In this document: positions 15,856 through 21,888 of the stretch, piece after piece | Position numbering within the stretch: the first letter of the stretch is position 1 | Layout of the letters: every line of letters begins with the position of its first letter | Position numbers and translations under genes: made by a program | NCBI GenBank assembly: GCA_002450755.1 | Contig: DKAI01000026.1 | Span: forward strand, 1 to 21,888 | Direction: 5' to 3' | Source of the DNA: Deltaproteobacteria bacterium UBA6930 | GTDB taxonomy: Bacteria; Myxococcota_A; UBA9160; UBA6930 | Length of the DNA stretch: 21,888 nt | The notes under the pieces: model-generated | Told to the model about the DNA's origin: nothing | Seen by the model: only the letters and a program-made list of their open reading frames with translations | The model's database searches: none

Positions 15856-16101
15856 TCAGAATTCTTCGTCTTCGTTTACGTCTGCCATAGCGATCGGATG
15901 CGGTGCAAATTCTGATCCATCGTTCCACCCAGGAATTGCACTTGCTTCGGTTATCCACGAGTGTGCGAGATTCTCTTCAATCACGATTTCACTTCCATCA
16001 AATGCTTCCGAAATTCCATTCCATAGGTCCTCTCCGCCACTTGTCCACCACATTTTTGATTTGAATTCGAAATCAACTTTAAGTTTCTTCATGCCGGACA
16101 T
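15856..16101 (-). CDS. orphan 81-residue acidic, Trp-rich protein
   Basis: A small protein I do not recognise. It has a lysine-rich N terminus (MKKLKVDFEFKSK), then an acidic body with five tryptophans (MWW, DLW, HSW and PGW) and an acidic C-terminal tail (DVNEDEEF). No signal peptide, membrane helix or cysteine is present. It begins 7 bp after the glnS stop and ends 30 bp before the GH84 start on the same strand, so it is probably part of that transcript; this position and the protein-like composition are the main reasons to accept it. The start may be ATG 16101 or the in-frame ATG at 16092; neither has a strong ribosome site. The beta-strand-like alternation in the first 15 residues hints at a small folded domain. 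Confidence 0.65.
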   Translation of the reverse strand: MSGMKKLKVDFEFKSKMWWTSGGEDLWNGISEAFDGSEIVIEENLAHSWITEASAIPGWNDGSEFAPHPIAMADVNEDEEF

Positions 16102-16108
16102 GGAGTTT

Positions 16109-17842
16109 CTAGATTTTCCTTCCTGCTTTAGTCTGTGTTTTTGCCCACGTGTCTCTTAGGGTGACAGTTCTATTCCAAACAGATCGTTCTGCGGTTGAGT
16201 CGCGGTCTTTTATAAAGTATCCCATTCGTTCGAACTGGAACGTTTGTTCTCCCTCTGATTCCATTAGGCTGGGTTCTAACTTGGCTTGTTTTAGTATTTC
16301 GACGCTTCCTGGATTTAAGTGAGCCGTAAAGTCCGAGTTTGGATCCGAGGTCATGGGGTCTTCGACGTTGAATAAAACGTCGAAGAGCCTTATTTCCGCA
16401 TCGTGAGCATGAGAGGTTGAGACCCAATGAATTGTTCCTTTGACCCGTCTGCCGTCAGGGGCGTTACCTCCTCGTGTTTCAGGGTCGTAAGTGCAGTGGA
16501 CTTCCGTAATCTCTCCGTCTGCATTTTTCAATACGTTCTGACACGTAACTAGGTAGGCATAACGAAGCCTTACCTCTCGACCTGGGGCAAGCCTAAAGAA
16601 TTTTTTGGGAGGGTTTTCCAGAAAGTCTTCTCTTTCAATCCAAATCTCCCTAGTGAAGGGTACCTCTCGCGTTCCTTGGAGTTCATCTTCGGGATTATTA
16701 ATCGCAGTTATTTTCTCGACCGACGCCTCCGGGTAGTTTGTAATTATGACTTTTAAGGGGTTGAGAACGGCCATCGCACGAGGTGCCGCCGAGTTTAAGT
16801 GTTCCCTTACGCTAAACTCTAAACGAGCCATTTGGATGGTGCTGTCGCGCTTAGCCACCCCGATTCCTTCGCAAAAGTCTCTAATAGATTTCGGCGTGTA
16901 CCCTCGTCTCCTTAGTCCCGATATCGTGGGCATCCTTGGATCATCCCACCCCGATACATGTCCTCGTTCAACTAGTTGTTTAAGAATTCTCTTGCTAAGT
17001 ACGGTATGAGAGAGGTTCAAGCGTGCGAACTCAGTCTGTTTGGGAGGGTCGTGAAAATCCAGCTTCTCTAGTAACCAGTCGTAAAGGGGTCGGTGGTCCG
17101 TGAATTCTAAAGTGCAAAACGAGTGTGTGACGCCTTCGAGGGCGTCAGTCAGGCAGTGCGCAAAGTCGTACATCGGATAGATCGACCAGTCTCGCCCTGT
17201 TCGATGATGAGGTGTGTCCACAATCCTATAAAGAATTGGGTCCCGCATCGGTAGAATCGAAGAAGCCATGTCGATCTTTGCTCGCAAGACCCGCTTTCCG
17301 GGAGCGAACGCGCCCGCTTTCATTTGTTCAAAAAGGGTCAAATTTTCCTCAATGCTGCGGTCTCGGTAAGGGCTATTCTCACCAGGTTCAGTAAGAGTCC
17401 CTCGCTTTTGAAAGATCTCCTCGGACGATAAGTCACAAACGTAGGCTAGTTCTAATTGGATTAACTTGATGGCAAGATCGTAGAGGGGGGGAAATTGATC
17501 TGAAGCATTATATAGATGTTCTCCCCAGTCATAGCCGAGCCAACGAACGTCTTCCAGAATTGATGAGACATACTCTGCCGTTTCTGAAGAAGGGTTCGTG
17601 TCGTCAAACCGCATATGGCATCGCCCTTCAAATTCCCTAGCCAGCTCAAAATTCAGACAGATTGATTTCGCGTGTCCTATATGGAGGTAGCCGTTGGGTT
17701 CCGGTGGGAACCGAGTCACTAAGTGGCCACCCTGCGCCACTTTTTTCAGGTCCTCTGAAACGAGTTTTCTGATGAAATGGTTTGGGCTGGCCGTAGTTTC
17801 CCTCTGGCTTTTTCTTTTGATTTCTTCTTTGTTTTCTTGCAT
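16109..17842 (-). CDS. glnS: glutaminyl-tRNA synthetase
   Basis: A GlnRS of about 577 residues, close to the E. coli-type length. It charges tRNA-Gln directly in the cytoplasm. The class I signatures are present: HIGH (55-58 counted from the GTG) inside RFPPEPNGYLHIGHAKS, and the KMSKS equivalent VLSKR near 281-285. RFDDTNP and the C-terminal anticodon-binding barrels (REVPFTREIWIEREDF onward) fit GlnRS rather than GluRS. The ATG at 17842 is preceded by GTG at 17845; the AGGAG lies nine and six bases upstream respectively, so either may serve. First gene of a four-gene - strand run and divergent from a cytochrome gene. The organism thus need not rely on GatCAB for Gln-tRNA, although gatCAB could still be present elsewhere. 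Confidence 0.96.
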   Translation of the reverse strand: MQENKEEIKRKSQRETTASPNHFIRKLVSEDLKKVAQGGHLVTRFPPEPNGYLHIGHAKSICLNFELAREFEGRCHMRFDDTNPSSETAEYVSSILEDVRWLGYDWGEHLYNASDQFPPLYDLAIKLIQLELAYVCDLSSEEIFQKRGTLTEPGENSPYRDRSIEENLTLFEQMKAGAFAPGKRVLRAKIDMASSILPMRDPILYRIVDTPHHRTGRDWSIYPMYDFAHCLTDALEGVTHSFCTLEFTDHRPLYDWLLEKLDFHDPPKQTEFARLNLSHTVLSKRILKQLVERGHVSGWDDPRMPTISGLRRRGYTPKSIRDFCEGIGVAKRDSTIQMARLEFSVREHLNSAAPRAMAVLNPLKVIITNYPEASVEKITAINNPEDELQGTREVPFTREIWIEREDFLENPPKKFFRLAPGREVRLRYAYLVTCQNVLKNADGEITEVHCTYDPETRGGNAPDGRRVKGTIHWVSTSHAHDAEIRLFDVLFNVEDPMTSDPNSDFTAHLNPGSVEILKQAKLEPSLMESEGEQTFQFERMGYFIKDRDSTAERSVWNRTVTLRDTWAKTQTKAGRKI

Positions 17843-17968
17843 CACGTCGCTCTCCTAGAGCGCGAAGAATTGTAGGTATCCTTAGCGAGAGAGCCAGCCC
17901 TTTGAGTTTTTCCTCCCGCGTAAGGCGGTTACCCTACCTAGGCTAATCTCGTTTTGGAAAGGACATCC

Positions 17969-18367
17969 ATGAAGATAACCCAGTCAAACGTTTGGAGACT
18001 GGCCTTGGGGGCTGTTTTTTCGTTAGTTCTGGTGGTGGAAAATGCTAGGGCTGATGAAATTTCTTCCGGCAAGAGTGCGTCGACGTCCGCAAGCTCGGGA
18101 GATCCTGCTAGAGGAGAGATGCTTTTCCGAAGTGTATGCGGAGGATACTGCCATGCGATGGAACCGGGAGAAAGAGAGGCTCCCTACCTGTTCGACTGCG
18201 ATTGGAAATATGGTGGGACCGATGCCGAGGTTTTTCATACGATTTATGCGGGAGTTCCAGGAACGAGAATGATCTCCTTTGGGGGGAAGCTCCCTGAAGG
18301 GGACTCCGATATCTGGGGATTGGTGGCTTTTTTGCGCAGAGAGTCGCGGTGCAACAAAATGCCGTAG
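17969..18367 (+). CDS. secreted cytochrome c with CX3CH heme motif
   Basis: A 132-residue protein counted from ATG 17969, which follows a GGAAAGGA ribosome site; an in-frame TTG 15 bp upstream is less likely. The signal peptide spans residues 1-28 (ending ENARA). A Ser/Ala/Gly-rich linker (30-45) precedes a cytochrome c domain in which the heme motif is CGGYCH (57-62), three residues between the cysteines instead of two. Met101 in GTRMISFGGKLPEGDSDIWGLVAFL is the probable axial ligand. Cys77 (FDCDWKYGG) and Cys128 could form a disulfide. The overall pattern (DWKYGG, VFHTIYAGVPGT) resembles small cytochromes that accept electrons from periplasmic dehydrogenases; the partner here is not encoded nearby. 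Confidence 0.88.
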   Translation: MKITQSNVWRLALGAVFSLVLVVENARADEISSGKSASTSASSGDPARGEMLFRSVCGGYCHAMEPGEREAPYLFDCDWKYGGTDAEVFHTIYAGVPGTRMISFGGKLPEGDSDIWGLVAFLRRESRCNKMP

Positions 18368-18477
18368 CCTATCGGTATCAAACGGGGCGTGATTGTGAAA
18401 AAGGGGTTGCCGCGGAGAAATTTTCACCTCAAGCTAGGCCAGCCTCGAACGATAGGGTCTAATCGGGGAGCCCGGTC

Positions 18478-18504
18478 ATTTGCCCTGAGAAGGTCAGGGC
18501 AGAT
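18478..18504. terminator. strong hairpin upstream of the hydrolase gene
   Basis: TGCCCTGA (18481-18488) and TCAGGGCA (18494-18501) form a perfect 8-bp stem around GAAGG, extendable by three more pairs including one T-G. It lies ~110 bp after the cytochrome stop and ~30 bp before the hydrolase GTG. The following bases are only moderately T-rich, so it may be an imperfect terminator or a leader structure acting on the hydrolase gene. Confidence 0.4.
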
Positions 18505-18535
18505 TTAGAAGGGTTCTTTTGTAGGGGTTTTAAGT

Positions 18536-19318
18536 GTGATTGGTTGTAGTGAGTCTTCTGAGAAGGTTGGAACCGTAGATTTGCATCTGATTCGTGGTGG
18601 CGTCGGGTCTCCCCTCCTTGTTCTGCACGACGAGCTTGGTTTTCCTGGATGGTTGACCTGGAATGAGAACTTGGCGTCGGATTATGAGCAGATCATTCCT
18701 TTTCAGCCAGGATACGGGAAGACAAAGCGACAAGATTGGATGACCTCCTATCGCGACTTGGCGGGCTTTTATTCTCGGTGGATCCGCGAGACAAAGGGAG
18801 CACCGATTGATGTTCTTGCTTTTTCTGCCGGAGCCTATGTGGCTGCTGAGATGGTTGCATCGGACCCGTCACTTTTTCGACGCATGATTCTTGTTGCTCC
18901 GCTCGGAATTCGTCCGGAGGAAGGATTTATTTTCGATTTCTTGGCAGTTACGATTCGATCCCACGTCGTAGCCACCGTTTCTCGTTACGATTGTCCAGAG
19001 TTTGGGAAGATCTACGGTGGCGATATGACACCAGAACAATTCGAACTTTTTGAAGAAGCTAGAAGCGAAACGGCCAGATTAGGCTGGGAACCGTTTATGT
19101 ATAACCCGAGTCTTCCTCATCTTCTAGAAGGTATTTCGACCCCGACGCTTCTCGTCAGAGGTACCGAGGACCAGATTGTTCCGAAGGACTGTGTCACCCA
19201 ATACGCGCGGGTACTGTGCAACAGCCAAATCGCCGAATTTCAGGGTTCGGGACATCGTCCTGAAATCGAAGACGAAAACCTCTTTACGCGTTCAGTAAAA
19301 GAATTTCTGGAGCGCTGA
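18536..19318 (+). CDS. alpha/beta hydrolase
   Basis: A 260-residue alpha/beta-fold hydrolase with an intact triad: Ser97 in AFSAG (the nucleophile elbow, with Ala instead of the usual first Gly), Asp212 in GTEDQIVP and His240 in GSGHRPE. The oxyanion-side strand LLVLHDELGFPGW (27-39) has the HxxxG-like pattern of the family, and the helical cap covers ~120-180. No signal peptide. The start is a GTG at 18536, the first start codon after an in-frame TAG, with only a weak AGGGG upstream. Such enzymes cleave esters, lactones, epoxides or C-C bonds in ring-fission products; the neighbouring SDR and LLM oxidoreductase suggest a catabolic role. The specific substrate cannot be named. Confidence 0.88.
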   Translation: MIGCSESSEKVGTVDLHLIRGGVGSPLLVLHDELGFPGWLTWNENLASDYEQIIPFQPGYGKTKRQDWMTSYRDLAGFYSRWIRETKGAPIDVLAFSAGAYVAAEMVASDPSLFRRMILVAPLGIRPEEGFIFDFLAVTIRSHVVATVSRYDCPEFGKIYGGDMTPEQFELFEEARSETARLGWEPFMYNPSLPHLLEGISTPTLLVRGTEDQIVPKDCVTQYARVLCNSQIAEFQGSGHRPEIEDENLFTRSVKEFLER

Positions 19319-19337
19319 GAAAGACAGTGATCTTTCT
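19318..19337. terminator. hairpin at the end of the hydrolase gene
   Basis: AGAAAGA (19318-19324) pairs perfectly with TCTTTCT (19331-19337) around CAGTGA, starting at the last base of the stop codon. There is no T-tract, so termination strength is doubtful. Confidence 0.3.
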
Positions 19338-19416
19338 GGCCGAAGTGGATGGGGTAGGGTTTCCAAAGACAGTCAATTCGTTCTACCGATCAAGGTAGTT
19401 CGTGCGGGAGAAGAAA

Positions 19417-20289
19417 ATGGCAGGTCGTTTGGCAGATAAAGTCGCAATAGTAACCGGTGGAGCAAGTGGCATGGGTCGCTCGGGCGTCATCAGATTTTTG
19501 GAAGAGGGTGCGCGCGTCGTGGTCGGAGATCTTAATGAGGAAAATGGAAATACTTTCATCGAGGAGCTGAACAGTAAGGGGTTTGGGAACTCCGCTCGCT
19601 TCGTGCGTGCGGATGTCTCAGACGAAGGAGATACTCGTGCGATGGTGCAATCCGCGATTGAAAACTTCGGCCGTTTGGACGTTATGTGGAATAACGCGGG
19701 TATAGGGGGCGCTTTTGGACCTATTACAGACGTTTCCGTTGAGGATTGGGACTTTACTTTTGCTGTACTCGTCAGGGGAGTTTTTTTGGGCACTAAACAT
19801 GCTGCGAAGGCGATGATTAGTCAGGGAACCGGAGGGTCGATTATCAATACTGCTTCCGTTGCAGCCCTTGGAGGAGGTTTGGCCCCGCATGCTTATTCGG
19901 GTGCGAAGGCCGCAGTGGTGAATTTTACTATGACATCCGCCGTCGAACTTGGTCCGAATAAAATTCGTGCGAACGCGATTTTGCCTGGAGGGATTCTTAC
20001 TCCCTTAATGCACCAAGGAAAACCTGAGGAGGCCGGTAAGGTATTCGAGGAAATTCAGCCGATTGGTAGGGTCGGGGTGGGGGAAGACATTGCAGAGGCA
20101 GCTCTTTTCTTGGCAAGTGACGAGTCGTCCTTTATAAGCGGTGAGTCTCTTAAGGTTGACGGCGGTCTCATGGCGGTGGGTGCAAAACTTTGGGGACGGC
20201 TGGCCGGTAGCGAGAAGGCGCACGAAGTGGCGGGCGTCAATCGTGGCACTACCGGGGTTCGGTCCGAGTGGAGAAAACTCGAAGATTGA
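19417..20289 (+). CDS. SDR-family oxidoreductase with C-terminal extension
   Basis: A 290-residue classical SDR counted from ATG 19417, chosen over the upstream in-frame GTG (19402) because GGGAGAAG lies at the right distance and homologous SDRs begin near MAGRLADKVA. Visible motifs are TGGASGMG (13-20), Asp38 in VVGDLN (NAD(H) preference), NNAG (92-95), Ser147 in TASVAA, Tyr160-x3-Lys164 (YSGAK) and the terminal SGESLKVDGGL. About 35 residues follow the normal end of the fold (from KLWGRLAGSEK), predicted polar and of unknown role. It is 14 bp upstream of the LLM oxidoreductase gene and probably co-transcribed with it. Substrate unknown. Confidence 0.92.
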   Translation: MAGRLADKVAIVTGGASGMGRSGVIRFLEEGARVVVGDLNEENGNTFIEELNSKGFGNSARFVRADVSDEGDTRAMVQSAIENFGRLDVMWNNAGIGGAFGPITDVSVEDWDFTFAVLVRGVFLGTKHAAKAMISQGTGGSIINTASVAALGGGLAPHAYSGAKAAVVNFTMTSAVELGPNKIRANAILPGGILTPLMHQGKPEEAGKVFEEIQPIGRVGVGEDIAEAALFLASDESSFISGESLKVDGGLMAVGAKLWGRLAGSEKAHEVAGVNRGTTGVRSEWRKLED

Positions 20290-20303
20290 GGTACTGAACT
20301 GAC

Positions 20304-21179
20304 ATGAAAACAGGAATCTTTTCGATACTACCAGACAAAGCATCGGATCCGGCCATCGTCGCAAAACGTGCAGAAGGACTAGGGTTTGCTTCGTACTTCG
20401 TTCCAGACCATCCCATTTTGCCCGTTGACTATAGTGTGGCCTACCCTGGCCGGGCTCCTGGTGCGGACTCCGACCCGGACTACTTATGGAAGATGCCTGA
20501 TCCGCTCGTTTCACTTGCCAGGGCCGGCGCTGTCACTGAGAACTTGCTGTTGGGCACCGGCGTTTTACTAGTTCCTGAACGGAACCCGTTACATTTGGCG
20601 AAAGAGGTGGCTTCGTTAGACCACTATACCGACGGTCGTCTTCTTTTTGGAATTGGTGCAGGCTGGAATAAGGAAGAGGCGGAAATTCTCGGTTGTGATT
20701 TTCCGCATCGGTGGACGCACACCAAGGAATGTGTTCAGGTTATGAAATCGTGTTGGACAGAGGAAGAGTCGTCATACAGCGGTAAGTATTTTGATGTTCC
20801 ACCTGTTAAGTGTTTTCCGAAGCCTGCGAGGAAACCTCACCCACCGATTTTGCTTCCCAGTATCATGATGGGTGGCGAGTGGGCGAAAAGGGTTTTTCAC
20901 CGAATCGTTGAGTACGGGGACGGATGGCTCCCTGTGGTGAAGAGCGTTGACCAACTGGTAGACGGAATGAATCAGATAGCCTCGATTGCGAAGGAGAAGG
21001 GGAGGGACCCGGACGAGTTTGAAGTGATCGTTCTTGGTGCTCCTGGGCAATGGACCACCAAGTCCTCCCATAGGGAGTTGGAAAAGGTGGGCATAAATCA
21101 CGTCGTTCTTTGGCTTCAAGGAAGTAACCTTGAGGAGATTGACAAAGAACTCGTCAGTCTATCCGAAGAACTTTTTTAG
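20304..21179 (+). CDS. LLM-class (F420- or FMN-dependent) oxidoreductase
   Basis: A 291-residue bacterial luciferase-like (LLM) TIM-barrel protein. Recognisable family segments are the N-terminal AKRAEGLGFASYFVPDH, LLLGTGVLLVPERNPLHLAKEVASLD (residues ~81-106), DGRLLFGIGAGWNKEE and the VMKSCWTEEE helix. The pattern fits the F420-dependent LLM subgroup found in actinobacteria and in many uncultured proteobacteria-like lineages; FMN use cannot be excluded from the sequence. Such enzymes act as hydride-transfer dehydrogenases/reductases or monooxygenases on lipids, terpenoids and xenobiotics. ATG start, GAGG a little far upstream (about 12 bases). It follows an SDR by 14 bp and precedes a TerC gene by 17 bp. 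Confidence 0.9.
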   Translation: MKTGIFSILPDKASDPAIVAKRAEGLGFASYFVPDHPILPVDYSVAYPGRAPGADSDPDYLWKMPDPLVSLARAGAVTENLLLGTGVLLVPERNPLHLAKEVASLDHYTDGRLLFGIGAGWNKEEAEILGCDFPHRWTHTKECVQVMKSCWTEEESSYSGKYFDVPPVKCFPKPARKPHPPILLPSIMMGGEWAKRVFHRIVEYGDGWLPVVKSVDQLVDGMNQIASIAKEKGRDPDEFEVIVLGAPGQWTTKSSHRELEKVGINHVVLWLQGSNLEEIDKELVSLSEELF

Positions 21180-21196
21180 AAAGCACGTGCCCTAGA

Positions 21197-21888
21197 ATGG
21201 TTTTGGAGAATATTGCGTCACTCGGAATGTTGGTGCTGCTTCAGGCCGTCTTGGGGTTTGACAACCTCCTCTACATTTCATTGGAATCCAAGCGTGCACC
21301 GGCCATGTACCAGGCGACCGTACGAAGGTTAGGGATAGGTCTCGCTATCGGTCTTCGGATTGTTCTTCTTTTCCTTCTCATGCGCGTTACGGAATATTTC
21401 CACGGCACCTTGTTTACCATCGGTCATAAAGACGTTCTCGAAGGCACGTTTAACCTCCATAGTCTTGTTGTCCTCTTAGGGGGTGTGTTCATCATGTACA
21501 CGGCCACAAAAGAAATTCTTCACATGATGAACCTGGAATTGGACGGTCAGGCCGAGAGGAGGAGCGCTTCGGCTACGAAGGTCGTAGCTTGGATTGTTCT
21601 TATGAATTTGGTCTTTTCATTTGATTCGATTTTGAGTGCGATGGCCCTCACCGATGTTTTCTGGGTGATGGCGACGGCAATAGTTTTAAGTGGTCTCTTG
21701 ATGATCGTTCTTGCGGACAAGGTTTCCGATTTCCTAGAGAAGAACCGGATGTACGAAGTTCTGGGACTCTTCATTCTCTTGATTGTTGGTGTAATGCTGT
21801 TGACTGAGGGTGGACATTTGTCCGATCTGCATCTTTTCGGAAAGCCGATTGTCGCAATGAGCAAGTCGACCTTTTATTTCGTGATAGG
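21197..21888 (+). CDS. TerC-family integral membrane protein (3' end outside window)
   Basis: An open frame from ATG 21197 runs to the window edge (230 complete codons, no stop). It encodes a polytopic membrane protein of the TerC/YkoY family. The diagnostic acidic motifs are both present: GFDNLLYISLESKRAP (Asp22) in the first helix region and FSFDSILSAMALTD (Asp143) in the second half; several hydrophobic helices lie between (IGLAIGLRIVLLFLLM, LVVLLGGVFIMY and others). TerC proteins are linked to metal (notably manganese) efflux or to metalation of exported enzymes. The gene begins 17 bp after the LLM gene without a clear Shine-Dalgarno; whether it is in the same operon is unclear. Little of the C terminus should be missing. 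Confidence 0.9.
   Translation, partial: MVLENIASLGMLVLLQAVLGFDNLLYISLESKRAPAMYQATVRRLGIGLAIGLRIVLLFLLMRVTEYFHGTLFTIGHKDVLEGTFNLHSLVVLLGGVFIMYTATKEILHMMNLELDGQAERRSASATKVVAWIVLMNLVFSFDSILSAMALTDVFWVMATAIVLSGLLMIVLADKVSDFLEKNRMYEVLGLFILLIVGVMLLTEGGHLSDLHLFGKPIVAMSKSTFYFVI

Noticed and set aside
19383..19398. CTACC/GGTAG inverted repeat upstream of the SDR at 19417
   Set aside because: Only five base pairs and no regulator gene nearby; could be chance.
20005..20514. 169-residue open frame on the - strand
   Set aside because: Antisense to the SDR and LLM genes; no family pattern and it spans a gene junction.
1..21888. tRNA, rRNA, CRISPR, IS elements or attachment sites
   Set aside because: No T-arm consensus in a cloverleaf context, regular direct repeat arrays, transposase genes or terminal inverted repeats were seen by eye; a tRNAscan/ISfinder run would be decisive.

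Overview
The window reads as chromosomal DNA of an uncultured, probably aerobic, Gram-negative heterotroph. Signs of this are a complete-looking alternative complex III (ACIII) respiratory operon, several secreted or lipid-anchored cytochromes c, a bacterial GlnRS, and many acyl-CoA, SDR and F420/LLM-type catabolic genes. This mix is common in marine and soil lineages once grouped as Deltaproteobacteria (Myxococcota-like, Binatota-like) and their relatives. I cannot fix the taxon from the sequence. Base composition looks even and there are no transposases, integrases, phage genes, CRISPR arrays, tRNAs or rRNAs.

Layout: (1) 1-1693: the possible tail of a + strand gene, a Trm112/UPF0434-family small protein and a thiolase, the last two on the - strand. 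(2) 1694-2103: a 410-bp gap between divergent genes with one plausible promoter for the respiratory operon. (3) 2104-9555: actABCDEF, tightly packed and partly overlapping, encoding a quinol-oxidising complex (pentaheme cytochrome, Fe-S/molybdopterin-like subunit, two NrfD-like quinol subunits, DUF3341 anchor, monoheme lipoprotein). An SDR gene follows 15 bp later. (4) 10372-11328 (-): a membrane-anchored metallo-beta-lactamase-fold protein in which every metal-ligand position has been replaced. (5) 11329-11984: a 656-bp gap without a convincing gene, rich in perfect inverted repeats and with a T-tract terminator, so possibly an unrecognised structured RNA. (6) 11985-13604 (+): an acyl-CoA synthetase with a perfect TATAAT directly before its ATG. 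(7) 13613-17842 (-): an operon-like set glnS, an 81-aa orphan, a GH84 O-GlcNAcase-like glycosidase without signal peptide, and an SDR. (8) 17969-18367 (+): a secreted cytochrome c with a CX3CH heme motif. (9) 18536-21888 (+): alpha/beta hydrolase, SDR, LLM-family oxidoreductase and a TerC-family membrane protein cut by the window end.

How the genes fit together: ACIII would pass quinol electrons to a cytochrome c or an oxidase encoded elsewhere. Thiolase, acyl-CoA synthetase, SDRs, hydrolase and LLM oxidoreductase suggest breakdown of lipid-like or alicyclic substrates, but they do not form one recognisable pathway. I do not see a clear new defence or mobile system. The best leads are the ligand-less MBL protein, the cytoplasmic GH84 enzyme linked to glnS, the CX3CH cytochrome and the structured intergenic region.
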